This document shows, one piece after another, positions 1 to 10,765 of a stretch of 64,000 bases of DNA (position 1 is its first letter; every line of letters starts with the position of its first letter). The position numbers and the translations under genes are program-made. This DNA is from Erythrophleum ivorense (lineage: Eukaryota > Streptophyta > Magnoliopsida > Fabales > Fabaceae), in the NCBI GenBank assembly GCA_026724425.1, contig JAIUCV010000394.1:186001-250000 (forward strand). The letters run 5' to 3'. The notes beneath the pieces are model-generated. The model did no database searches. It was not told the origin of the DNA and worked only from the letters and a program-made list of their open reading frames with translations.

Positions 1-1206
1 TTATTTCACATGAAAAGATCAATATATTGCTCAATTAACATTTTAAATATGATACCTCGGGATCAAATATATATGAGCATTCTGTATATACTGCAAGGAT
101 ATTTTAAGATAACATATCTTTTGCTAAATTGTCTATTTGAGATAACCGTAGACAACTTTGTCTTCCAAAATCTTTTATCTCATATTCTTTGCATCATACT
201 ATTTTTGATAACTCTTCAAGAGTTTGATATTCATATTAAATATCTCTTTTGATCCATAATACTTTGATAAATATACATGGGTATTAGTTAGCCTTATATA
301 TTCACTTTCGTGATTATACCCATGAAACATATTTATTTTCATTTGATTGAATAGTTAGTGTTCTCCAGGAACATAACGATTAAATTATTAATTCCTCAAT
401 GATTATATCCTTCAGGGACTTTTATATAAATGTCATTATTTAATGGGTCATATAAGGCAAGTTCTTCTTTCATTGCGAGACTTAATGAACTTGAAAGTTG
501 CATCCACCACATGAGATTATATCTCTTCATATCATTTTTCTTAGGCACAAATGCCTATTTATAACCCACTCGTTTTACACTTTTTAGGTGTAAGGACTTC
601 TGGTCCAAATACTTTTCTCTTTCTAAGAGATTTTAGTTCTGCGTCTATTGTTTCTTTTCGATTTGGCCAAATCATTACTTTGTGTACACAATACAATAGA
701 CTTTGTTTCGCGATCCTCTTTCTCATTCATAATATCAACTGCTACATTGCATGCAAATATTTTATTTACGACGTCGATTTGCTTTTCTGTGGTTCCATTT
801 TATTTCACACATGACTTGACAAATTCTCGAGATCTCTTCATTGTCTCAGGTACCTGAATTTATTTCTTTGTCATGTTTGATGTCTCTTCTAGAGATCATT
901 CAAAAATCTGTGTTATCTCGGTTTGACCAATTTCACTTATGCTCTTTTTCCTTTTCCGAGAATTCTTATATTTGGAACAAATATGTCTACTGAAACAACC
1001 AAGCTTTTTTTTTTTTTTTTTTTTATTAAATAATTAGCCCAGATTAATATTCCCATAAATATTAATCCTCAACAGCTAATTCAACACAAATGCGGAAGCA
1101 AATCAATATATTATTAAATCATAAAGGCCGTTCAACAAATAACCAATAAAACCAATAAACGAATAAGCAACCTAAACACCAGGTTTGCTACATTATTAAA
1201 AATAAA

Positions 1207-1317
1207 CTAACATCCTAGAAAAGGTTCATTTCTAATCATCCATAAAATAATTCTTAAAACCAACATCCTAAATTCCTCTTCAGCCTCTTCTCTCGGTCTC
1301 TTTCCGCGGAAGAACAT
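1207..1317 (-). CDS. Conserved LTR-encoded short ORF, copy A (36 aa)
   Basis: No known family was recognised. The peptide starts MFFRGKRPREE, continues with an acidic stretch, then a hydrophobic/aromatic run (LVLRIILWMIRN), and ends in LGC. The ATG lies 9 nt after the acceptor of the predicted leader intron. Against the copy at 35174 the DNA after codon 11 has many substitutions plus 6 extra nt, yet the frame, the hydrophobic pattern, the Trp and the LGC end are kept. That pattern suggests selection on the peptide in the family's past. This copy is in a solo LTR, so it would only be made if the LTR promoter still works. Confidence 0.5.
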   Translation of the reverse strand: MFFRGKRPREEAEEEFRMLVLRIILWMIRNEPFLGC

Positions 1318-1326
1318 TACTGTTAC

Positions 1327-1791
1327 CTGCAACACATTGGAATAGAGTTGCGTAAGTATTATCATAAATACTTAGTGAGTGGATCATCCTGCCTACAGGC
1401 CAATTACGTCAAACACTAGACAAAACATCACAATAAACATCAACCATAACAATGCTCAACAGTACTCATCAATATAAACATTCCCTGTCAGGAAACACCC
1501 ACGTTTCCTGACACCCAGGTTGGTGTCGACCGACACCTCTATGGTGTCGATCGACGCCAGCCTCCCGAGTGTCGATCGACACTCATCGAGTGTCGCTCGA
1601 CACCGGCTCGACGCCCAGAAACCAGAAGCTACGAAAATCACATTCCAAAATCGCAATAACACAAAATCTAGGGGTTTTCAACGCCCCAATACTATCAAAC
1701 ACGAAATCCAGCATAAACAACTCAAGAACACAACCAAAACTCGAAATCAAACAACCTCTATTGATCAACGGGCCTACAGTCACGCACTCAC
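1327..1791 (-). other. Predicted leader intron in LTR copy A
   Basis: Donor AAG|GTGAGTGC at 1791 and acceptor TTGCAG at 1327 on the minus strand. The same donor and acceptor contexts occur at equivalent places in copies B (34571-35164) and C (56534-56998). The inferred upstream exon contains no ATG. Confidence 0.5.
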
Positions 1792-2370
1792 CTTAGAAAC
1801 GGATTGGAAAGAGGGAAAGGAGATAGAACAGCCACCCACAACCTCAGATCAAGCCTCCAAACTTCAGGAATCTCCCAAATCACCTCTGAAAAGTCTCTGC
1901 CTCCTTTTCTAACTTAGAAACTCCAAAAAGTGACTTTTTCTCGCGGCCAGAGACTTTATTCGCGACTTAGGGTTTCCAAAACCCTTAAACCAGCCAAAAC
2001 CAGCCGACTTAAATCAAACCGGTCGATTTCTCAATAACCGGTGTCGATCGACACCCTCCCTTGGTGTCGGTCGACACCCATCGACCAAACCAACTCCAAT
2101 TGCAAATCGATCGACTTAAACCGGAAATCAAACCCAAAAACCGGTGTCGATCGACACCCTTCGGGTGTCGATCGATACTAGTCGTTCAGAAGAATTTAAC
2201 ACACTTTCTTCGCGATGCTTGAACCTTAGACCGACTGCACAACAATCAAACAAGAACATGCACAGCCAATCCTCAATTCACACCTCTAAGAGCATGTGCC
2301 AACTACTCCCGAACCCCTAGCATCGTCCAACACCACTTCCAAAACAACTTTCTGGTTCACGGATGTTACA

Positions 2371-2560
2371 ATTTGCAGGTCAATTGGTGGTAGCTTCCAT
2401 GTGGGAAGGCTACTTAAAGGGTGAGGTAGGGAGTTCGAACCTCACCAACAACCTAGGTTGGTACAGCTGGCTGTGGCCGTGTACACCAGAGGGGTTGGGG
2501 TGTATAGTGCTGCAGCGCTGGCAGTGCCGTGGGCGGTGGGCCCGGAGACGGACTGTTACA
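2371..2560 (+). mobile_element. SINE-like insertion with tRNA-like A and B boxes
   Basis: About 190 bp including one copy of a 7-bp direct repeat TGTTACA (2364-2370 and 2554-2560). It contains a possible A box (TGGTAGC, near 2386) and a good RNA polymerase III B box (GAGTTCGAACCTC, near 2431). The 3' half is GC-rich. No A-rich or T-rich tail is seen, unlike most plant SINEs, so the class is provisional. It entered exactly at the 5' terminus of the host LTR. Confidence 0.45.
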
Positions 2561-5500
2561 TCTACCACGCTTCAGGCGTGCATTAGACTTAACAGCAGTT
2601 TGATATTGTCCTTATGGGACATTAATTCTTATCAGAGCATTTACAGCTGGTAAGTGACTTAATCACTATATATAGGTCAGTAAATGTATCTCCCAACTGA
2701 TACACTGAATGAATTATCCTTTGGACTTTTATTTTACATTCCTTAGTCCGAGGATCAACGATAATTCATTCCAACTTTAATATTTCTCCAGCTGTTTACT
2801 TTCTCCCCCTGATGTTGGAAAGACTGACTCATTAAAATGACAGTGTACAAATCAAGTTTTACTTAAATCCTTCAGGGATAACTCTTGATATTATCCAACA
2901 TATATAACCTCCTTTGAGGATCCATCTTATACTGACGTGGTGGATTGTATATTGTACATCGAAAGGCTTTTAGATGAAAATATTTGGTTTCTGACCGAAA
3001 ACCAATTTCGATGGGAGAACTTTGATCACTCATTGGCTTGATGCGAATCAATGTTTCTGAATTCTTAGTATGAACATGTGCTACCGAATGTTCAATGAAT
3101 TCACCTATATTATCAAGTAATCTTGCAAACTTCAGGTTGCAGATTTATATCAGGTATACTTAGTGGATGATCAGTCGACACTGTAGGTTATTAAACCACA
3201 AACTTTTCCATGTATACTTTTCATAACCGACAAGATTCCAAATCTATGTCACATGGTGAATATCATACTATGAATTTCTTGTGAGCAAGGGACACATCAA
3301 AAATCATTGAGAGAATCTTCTGGTTCTTCAATGAATGTTCATATGATTAACTTTTGCATCACATCTGAACCAGATTGGTCTAACATGTTCATGCCAAATG
3401 GTGAAGTTTTCATTAAACTTCCAGTGTACGACCATAAACGTTTGGTGTACGACAACATTTGTTTCCATTGTACTAATAAAGTACAATCCGAATGTACACT
3501 TTTCATAATGTTCTTAAAGCATTGGGTAATGCGTGTAATATGAAGGTATTCAACATTTCTTTCACTCATAGTTTCAATATGATGATTCTTAAAATCTCCA
3601 GGATTCTCTTTATAAAAGATTTACATCCTCAGTTTAGTGTGAACTGCATCTTCAGGATGTTTCACTTACTATGTATATGAGATTCTTTAATTCTCCCCCT
3701 CGAGATGGTAACACTCTAAATCCATCCATCTCGAATAGAATCTCACTTTAGAATCATCGCACCCAACTTGGATCATATATCCTTTTAACTTTTAAGACTA
3801 TAACGCATAAGGAATTTTGAATTGCGTTTCCATAGACTATAATGTTTATGTTCTTCTGGAACATTCAATATGGATACTATTCTGGAGTTTTTTTTTTTTA
3901 ATATTCTATACTCTTATGGAATTTTTAATATCTATGCTCTTCAAGAGCTTTGAATTATATCAAATTCACATATATAAATAGCTTAAAAAAATAAATGAAT
4001 AAAATAGCAACTCATAAATTTATAGGATGAAAATAAAAGCTAAATGAAAGCAAATGAAAACCAAGATTAATAAACAATTTCTCAGAGATGAGAAGATAAA
4101 CAATTTCTCTTTTGTTACCATCTTTGTTTACTCACTTCTGGTGAGAATCTATGCTTCCTTTGACCTTTGAACTTGACTACATCCACATTACATCTATTTA
4201 TGACACCACTTCTATAATCACTTCTTTGGCTAGTTTATTTTTGTGGTTTTTGACATTCACTTAAGGGAATAAAGCAGAATTATTTAGAAATAATTCATCA
4301 ATTGTATCTACCGGACAACATTATTTGTCTAGATCTTGCCTTCTGTACCTCCAATCATAATAAAATTTTGGTCAAATCATATTACGATGATTAGACTTTA
4401 TCTTTTTAGATTTCTCTAAAAAGTTTGTGAATATCTTTTTTTTATGGTCAAGTATTCTATTTTAAGGCACAAAGATGTGATAAAAATGATCAAACTATAT
4501 ACTCTTAAGTATAGATATTAGTGATATAAAAATAATTCGGTTAATTAATTTAAGTCAATATATAATCATCAAAGACAAACATGATATAATTCTATTCAGA
4601 TTGAATTAAACAGATGAAGCAAGTCACGATGGCATATTGTGACGTCAGAGTATATTTGCTGATGGTTGCAAATTCCAAAAACAAAATTTCAGTATGCTAG
4701 AATTTCAATTATAAAAGTCATGATTGTAAACTCATATCAACAATTTCCAAAATTAAAATAAACAGCAAATATCAAAATGACGTTTGTTAATAAACTATCA
4801 AGTTCGTTCAATAGTGGTGGCAAAAATCAAACCAACGATATCAGACCAAAACATTAGAATATCAGGCCAATTAACTAACCAATAAACAAGAGGTGATAAT
4901 GCAACATATTACAATAAAATTCTTCTTATGGATCGATATATAAGATCAAGTTACTTTTTATTTTTGGATAAAGCATCAAAATTCATAAGTGAAATTCTAT
5001 TAAATTCAGAACTTAAATCAAATAAGATCATAGACCAGCCAAGTAAAATATTTTACTTAGATTATGAATGAAAGTAATAAGCATCTAGGTGAACAAATAT
5101 TAAATCTTAATTCCAAGTTTATTGATACTAAAAACATCGACTAACTTCTTAATCAAACAATAGTGCTCTGATGCTTTGTGATTATGAAACAAGCTACGGT
5201 CATATTTAACAAATGACATGTAATTTAGTTCACGTTTTCTTTATGTGCTTTGAAGACAATCACAAATCTATATGAACAGTAAATCAATAATAAATCACAG
5301 ATTTATAGTCAAGCAATAGAAAAACAAATCATGCGACTATATCTCAACACGTATGATTGAATAAGCATGGTTTGGAGTAAGATTCCATCACACGACAAAT
5401 AATATAAAAATATTTAACGCTTTTGGTTTCAATTCATTAATCGAACCAAACGATGATGCAATGGATATTAAAGTAGTACTTAGCTCAATCAGTAATGACG

Positions 5501-5712
5501 ACGAGAGAGATTGGAGACACGTCGGCTATGCAGCAACAAACCGAAGATACACCAAACCAATGAATTTATCTTGACAATGTTTTGGAGGTGTTGTCGAGAA
5601 TCAAAAACGGAGGCGACGGCAAGAATAGGGACAATCATTTATTAGGGTTTTGTCGAAGGTTACTCAGACGGCTAGGGTTTTAACCTAAGGTCAGAGACTC
5701 GTGCTGATAACG

Positions 5713-5898
5713 TGTTATAGAAGAAGAGAGAACAAGAGAAGAGAGGAATTGGTTGTCTCTTATTCCATCAATAATAAGCTCCTTATATAGGAGTACAAGT
5801 TAGGGTTTTCCTTGGAGAGGAATACACTTGGAGAACAAGCTAAAACCTTATAGAATATGGGCCGATAATGGGCTTCCATATAAACTATTTATAACACA
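5713..5898 (-). repeat. 5' LTR of the copia element, with adjoining primer-binding region
   Basis: On the minus strand the LTR starts near TGTGTTATAAATAG and ends TTCTATAACA. It holds a TATA box (CTATATAAGG, near 5785) and a purine/pyrimidine-rich leader. Directly downstream lies CGTTATCAGCACGAG, the short primer-binding sequence typical of Brassicaceae copia elements, which pairs with an internal part of initiator tRNA-Met. The outer end is uncertain by 2 bp because TG is repeated there. Confidence 0.65.
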
Positions 5899-6114
5899 CA
5901 TCAGTTTTTCTTAAATCAAATTATTGGACCAGTTTCAGTTGATCATTATTCTCTACAATAGAATTAAGCCGAACTGAACTAGAAAAGCCAAACATAAACA
6001 AAAGAGAGAAATGGGTTTAAAGACTTTCAGTTTTTAGAATTCTGAAAATTACATAATTCTTACACTTTTAATTGGTTTCCACATTTCCAGGCTTTTGTGC
6101 TCGCATCAGTTTCA
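5899..6114. other. Short spacer without recognisable feature
   Basis: AT-rich sequence between the copia LTR and the hairpin duplication. I see no ORF, repeat or RNA gene in it. Confidence 0.5.
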
Positions 6115-7035
6115 TCCTACAAACAATTTGATTAATTTTTAATTAACCTAACAAAATCCACCAAATATTACATTGCTAACAGCCTCTCTATGAGAATAAT
6201 AACTCCTACCTTTTGGCAGAGATATGCTTTTCTATCCCTTGTTTCTGCTCAGGCTTAAATGCTAACCATTTTTCAAGTGGAACTAAATCATCAAATGTTC
6301 GTATTTAAACTGCGTTGCATCCAGATCCAGAAGGAGAAGGAAACTTGAAGCTTATATCTAAACTTCTTGAAAGCTAATTAAAGATGAATTAACAAATCTG
6401 GGAAACATAGCCAAAACGATATCTTTTAATACTTTGTTTCTTGTGTAGGTTGGTGATGAAAGTTGTGTTTTTTGCCAAGAAAACGGTGAAAACGTAGTGT
6501 CACAAGAGCGAACTGTATGTTCGTTCAAACTGAATTCATCTCAGGAGGATGCGATTTTGCGTTGTTTAGATGGGATATTTTTAATTGTTGTGAATTCAGT
6601 TTGAACGAACGTATGGTTCGCTCTAAGTCTTGTGACACTACATTCTCACCGTTTTTTTGGCAAGAAACACAACTTTCATCACTAATCTACCCAAGAAACA
6701 GAGTATTAATATATATCATTTTAGCTCTGTTTCCAATATTTGTTAATTCATCTTTAGTTACCTCATTGTTAATTTCAATAAGTGTAGATATAAGTTTCAA
6801 GTTTCCTTCTCCTTCTTGATATGGATGCAACGCGGTCCAAATACGAACATTTCATGATTTACCTCCACTTAAAAAAATTAGAGTTTAAGCCTGAGCAGAA
6901 ACAAGAGATATAGAAGTATATCTCTGCCAAGAGGTAGGAGTTTAATCTCATAGAGAGGCTATTAGCAATGTAATATTTGGTGGATTTTGTTAGGTTAATT
7001 AAAAATTAATCATATTGTTGCTTGTACTTTGTAGG
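6115..7035. repeat. Long inverted repeat (hairpin) with gene-like arms
   Basis: The left arm (about 6115-6540) and right arm (about 6589-7035) are near-complementary around a loop of about 50 bp. The inner stem starts at GTTCGTTCAAACTGAATTC and its complement. Minus-strand reading of the left arm gives an exon-like frame containing 'LEKWLAFKPEQKQG' followed by a splice-donor-like GTAGG, and the plus strand near the loop gives 'VGDESCVFCQENGEN'. The source gene was not recognised. The right arm has more substitutions and small indels. It could be a captured gene fragment in inverted form or a foldback element; no clear target duplication was found. Confidence 0.6.
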
Positions 7036-7241
7036 TATGTGTTGACTCAAAAAACAGTTGTGGTTTTTATATACGATTTAATTTTAAGGTTTCAAATATG
7101 TGCATTGTTTTTGTTTTTTTCATCAATGGATTTTTTTTCTCCTAGGATCTCGTATATTTTACTCTTTGTTGCATCATTTTTATTTCATTATTTTTATTTA
7201 ATCTTTATTATCTATGATTAAATCTATAAGAGAGCATATTG
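7036..7241. other. AT-rich spacer, nothing recognised
   Basis: T-rich sequence between the hairpin and the MITE pair. Any open frames here are low-complexity and are not supported as genes. Confidence 0.5.
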
Positions 7242-8046
7242 AGGTGGTGATTGGTTTTCCCGCTACCACCCGCAAACGCAACATCTGCGGGTGGTAGCGG
7301 TTTTTGGCGTTTTATAACAATCACAACAACTGCTCTGTACCACTTTGTACCGCTCCGTATCGCTGAAAATCAAAAGCTCCTTTCCGCAAGCGTTTGTGGT
7401 TGCGGGCGGTTGCGGATGAAAAAAAAAAAAAAAACACAAATTTATTTTAAAATTAAAAAATAAATAATATTTATTAAAAAATAAGATTTAGATATTATAA
7501 TCATAGTAAAAATAAAAATATTTGGTATTTTTTTGGGTAAAATTCATAAAAAACATATCATAATTTTATATTTATAAGTCCTACAAATTAAAGTTCTCTT
7601 CATAAATGTTCACTTCATACTAATATATATATATATATATATATCTATTTAAAAAATAAAATGGTAATTTAAATTTAATCTCCACACTAAATTTTAATAG
7701 AAATCACATTTTTATCTAAATTATAGAAATTAAAAGATGAACTAAGTATTATATACATATTATTTTTTATAATTTTTTATTATTAATTTTGTTGAACTAT
7801 AAATTTATTATTGTTCAATATAATATAGTTTAATTTTAAATAATTATAAAATATATTTATATTGTTAATTTATTGTTTAACCGCTATTTCACCCGCTGGT
7901 CAACCAGTCAAAAATATTCCGCAAACGCATCCGCTCTCAATCGCTATACCAGTCGTACAAACAGCATAATTACGTGTTTAACCGCAAATTCCCACTTTCG
8001 CAAACTCCCGCAACCGCAACCGCAGCGTTTAAACCAGTCAGACCCT
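7242..8046 (+). mobile_element. hAT-like MITE, left member of an inverted pair
   Basis: The ends are AGGTGGTGATTGGTT and, inverted, AGGGTCTGACTGGTT: imperfect terminal inverted repeats of hAT style. Subterminal regions are rich in CGCAAACGC, GCGGTTGCGG and similar motifs; the middle is AT-rich and includes a TA microsatellite near 7623. No coding capacity. It is almost a mirror image of 8328-9141. An 8-bp target duplication was not evident. Confidence 0.6.
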
Positions 8047-8327
8047 GAATGAATGATTTGAGAGAGTTTGGATATAAAGGGATTTAAGAAAAAATTCAAA
8101 GGATTTGAGATTTGAGAAGATTTTGTAAATTTATTATCAAGAAATTAAGAAGGGATTTCATGACATTTGAGAAACTAAAGCAAATTATATTTTTAATTCT
8201 TAAAATTAGTTAAAAGGTTACATGTCATTTGTTTTATTTTTTTTTATATATTTGTTTGTAAATCTACATAGCGTTTGTACAAAATAAAATATTTAAAAAA
8301 CAAAACAGAGAATTATTCTCTGACTTT
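8047..8327. other. Spacer between the two inverted MITEs
   Basis: About 280 bp, AT-rich, with no ORF or repeat seen. It would be the loop if the flanking MITEs paired in one transcript. Confidence 0.5.
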
Positions 8328-9141
8328 GGGCCTGACTGGTTTAAACGATGCGGTTGCGGTTACGGGAGTTTGCTGAAGTTGGAGTTTGCGGTTAAACGCG
8401 TAATTAAGTTGTTTGTACGACTGGTATAGCGATTGAGAGCTGATGCGTTTGCGGAATATTTTTGACTGGTTTACCAGCGGGTAAAATAGCGGTTTAACAA
8501 TAAATTAACAATATAAACACATTTTATAATTATAAAACATTAAAGCTATATTATATTGAACAATTATAAATTTATAGTTCAACATAATTAATAATAAAAA
8601 TTTATAAGAAATAATATGTATATAATACTTATGTTCATCTTTTAATTTCTATAATTTAGATAAAATGTGATTTCTATTAAAATTTAGTGTGGAAATTAAA
8701 TTTAGATTACCATTTTATTTTTTGTTAGATATATATATATATATATATATTAGTATGATGTGAACATTTATGAAGATAACTTTAATTTGTAGAACTTAGA
8801 AATATAAAATTGTAATATGTTTTTAATGAATTTTACCAAACAAATCAAATATTTTTATTTTTATTGTGATTATAATATCTAAATCTTAATTTTTTAATAA
8901 AGATTATTATTTATTTTCAGATTTTAAATAAATTTGTGTTTTTGAGTTTTTTTTTTTTAATTATCCACCCGCAACCGCAAACGCTGTTGGGAAGGAGCTT
9001 TTGATTTTGAGGAATTTTGAGGGATCTGGAGCGGTTTGAAGCGTTTGAAAGCGTTTGCGATGATTGTTGTCAAACGCCAATAACCGCTACTACCCGCAAA
9101 AGCTGCGTTTGCGGGTGGTAGTGGGTTAACCAATCACCACC
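8328..9141 (-). mobile_element. hAT-like MITE, right member of the inverted pair
   Basis: Starts GGGCCTGACTGGTTTAAACG and ends AACCAATCACCACC, the inverse of the element at 7242-8046. Both subterminal GC-rich motif clusters and the TA microsatellite (near 8731) are shared at mirrored positions, so the two copies are closely related. Confidence 0.6.
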
Positions 9142-9525
9142 TTTCACGAAACTATAAGAGCATATCCAACAGACCAACAACATTCTATATTTGACACTTT
9201 ATTGTATTTTGTTATTGAATTTGCTACATCATGGTTTTATTTCCTATTCTATTTTGCAACTGTACTTTTTTACTAATAAAGTAGCCCTTCTTTAATTAGT
9301 CTTAACAGTTATATTGTTTTAATAATGATTTATATAAATTAAAATTCTCTATTAAAATGTAAATAACATTTATTTAATAGAAAATATAATAACATGAACC
9401 ATAATAAAATTTAAAATTATTTAAAAAGTACTAATAAATTAAAATAACATAAAATAAATTTAGTACAACAACGTTCATTTTTTCACTTTGAGATGCGTCA
9501 ATTGATCATTTATGGAAAAAAAAAT
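9142..9525. other. AT-rich intergenic stretch
   Basis: No gene-like frame or RNA gene seen. Possibly an old MITE remnant (starts near 'AAGAGCATATCCAACAGACC'), unassigned. Confidence 0.4.
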
Positions 9526-9661
9526 ATTCAAATGAGGATGATTAAATTAAAATATTATTTATATCATTTTTATGTAGTGTGATGTATTTTTCTATTCAAA
9601 TGAGGATGATTAAATTAAAATATTATTTATATCATTTTTATGTAGTGTGATGTATTTTTCT
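9526..9661. repeat. Tandem duplication of a 68-bp unit
   Basis: Two adjacent near-identical copies (9526-9593 and 9594-9661), each starting ATTCAAATGAGGATGATTAA and ending in GTATTTTTCT. Non-coding. Confidence 0.85.
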
Positions 9662-10014
9662 TAATATTATAATAATAAAAAAATTAAAATATCATAATTG
9701 TGGATGTTTTTGAAAGAAAATAAATAAATGAGCTAGTTTGTAAATTTTGAAAAAAATATGTATAGTTACCATTTTCCATATGCATCAACTAAATTATGCA
9801 TTAAACTGCTTTTTTTTTTTTTTTTTTGATTAAGGTAAACTGCCTTTATCCATAAGTAATATTATGCATGGATTGGGAAGTTATGAGCACAAAACTGATA
9901 AATATGATTATCAGTGTTAAACATTGTGAATTAGGTTAACCATTTTTTAGAAAGAGAGTTGAAGACTCAAACCTTTCAGAAGATTTTCTCTCACTGTGTT
10001 AGTTTGTGTTGCCA
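9662..10014. other. Intergenic, poly-T tract and AT-rich sequence
   Basis: Contains a long T run near 9810. Nothing else recognised. It adjoins the 3' side of the VIM-like pseudogene. Confidence 0.4.
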
Positions 10015-10765
10015 TTATGGCTTTCCTCAAAGTCTTCCTCTCCTTATAGGATCCAAAGCATTAACTGCCTTTTGGCTAGCAGGTGGAGGCTTCATCCATT
10101 TCCAACGACCCTCAACTTCCTGATCAAGTAAGCATACATGGAAGAGATTACATATGACGAACAAGGAGACAAAAACTTGAAATCTTGATAACACTGAGAG
10201 GAAACAAAGAGAGGCTAAACTTACATCAAAATCTCATGATGGACTTTCCTTTCTCTCAAACAAGTCTATTGTCATCTCAAGCTCTGGAATATTAGGCAAA
10301 GGTCTTGGACGATCTCCATGCGCATCATTGTAGCGTATATCACATCGTTAAACTCTAAATAAAATAAAAAAGATATTTAAAATAAGCTTTCTCAACAAGT
10401 TAGATCACACCTGGTCCATGGAGCTGCCTCATTGTCACATCTCACAAAAAGGTAACGACACATCTTTAAAACACCCCCATTGAAAAAAACATAAGAATAG
10501 GTTAGAAAAAGAATCAATCTTTGTATATAAAAATAATAATGGTCTGCGTACCTGTTTTTCAACCTTTTCGCCAGCACTTCTCAATCTTGTAAACCGCATC
10601 ATATCTCAATCCTTTCTCATGGGCATAAAATTGTAATATGTTTTCCATTCTCCATGATCCTCGTCGTCCTCATAACCTCCAGCGAGTGCTACAGACTGAG
10701 CTCCATATTTTGATTGTCTAGCAATTCCAGTCACGTGATAGAAGTAAGCCCCCCCTCCCTCAGCT
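10015..10765 (-). pseudogene. VIM/ORTHRUS (SRA/YDG-domain) pseudogene fragment
   Basis: VIM/ORTHRUS proteins are RING-SRA E3 ligases that bind methylated CpG and keep up DNA methylation. On the minus strand the order is: 'GAQSVALAGGYEDDEDHGEW' (SRA domain, about 10710-10650), 'KGLRYDAVYKIEKCW', 'VCRYLFVRCDNEAAPW' (about 10470-10420), 'DRPRPLPNIPEL' with 'DLFERKESPS', then 'GRWKWMKPPPASQKAVNALD' near 10060-10100. A final 'RKTLRKAI' piece is out of frame. The PHD and RING domains are absent, introns are retained, and frameshifts and stops occur, so this is a DNA-level fragment and not a retrocopy. VIM genes in A. thaliana are not at this locus to my knowledge, so the fragment was probably transposed here. 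Confidence 0.75.

Larger units (their letters stand above)
991..2560 (-). mobile_element. Solo LTR of the TGTAACATCC gypsy family, copy A, carrying a SINE-like insertion
   Basis: On the minus strand it ends GGTTGTTTCA at 991. The canonical family start TGTAACATCC lies at 2370-2361, but the unit continues to 2560, where TGTAACA occurs again. The outer ends are flanked by a perfect 5-bp target duplication TCTAC (986-990 and 2561-2565), so the whole 1570 bp behaves as one insertion. The LTR body contains many TGTCGATCGACA palindromes, a leader intron (1791-1327) and the conserved short ORF (1317-1207). It matches the LTRs at 34280-35451 and 55982-57278 but is the most diverged copy. Confidence 0.85.
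1..5898 (-). mobile_element. Degenerate Ty1/copia LTR retrotransposon, truncated by the window edge
   Basis: Read on the minus strand, this stretch gives broken copia polyprotein. About 2830-2640 resembles the segment between integrase and reverse transcriptase (a 'FPTSGGEK' start, later an 'IHL...LP...FTD...SHIPAA' pattern). About 650-500 gives 'AELKSLRKRKVFGPEVLTPK' followed by a broken 'KPVGYKWVF' motif of the reverse transcriptase N-terminus. Many stops and frameshifts break every frame, so it is dead. The 5' LTR is at 5713-5898 and the element runs off the left edge, so no 3' LTR is seen. The 3-5.7 kb part is AT-rich and too decayed to assign, but should hold gag and the leader. A gypsy LTR (991-2560) is nested in pol; its removal rejoins the copia sequence at one TCTAC. 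Confidence 0.75.

Noticed and set aside
1520..1912. 130-codon frame in LTR copy A
   Set aside because: It runs antisense to the LTR through the palindrome array and has no counterpart in the other copies.
2377..2450. Functional tRNA gene
   Set aside because: A and B boxes are present, but the sequence does not fold into a full cloverleaf on inspection and sits inside a repeat; treated as SINE-like.
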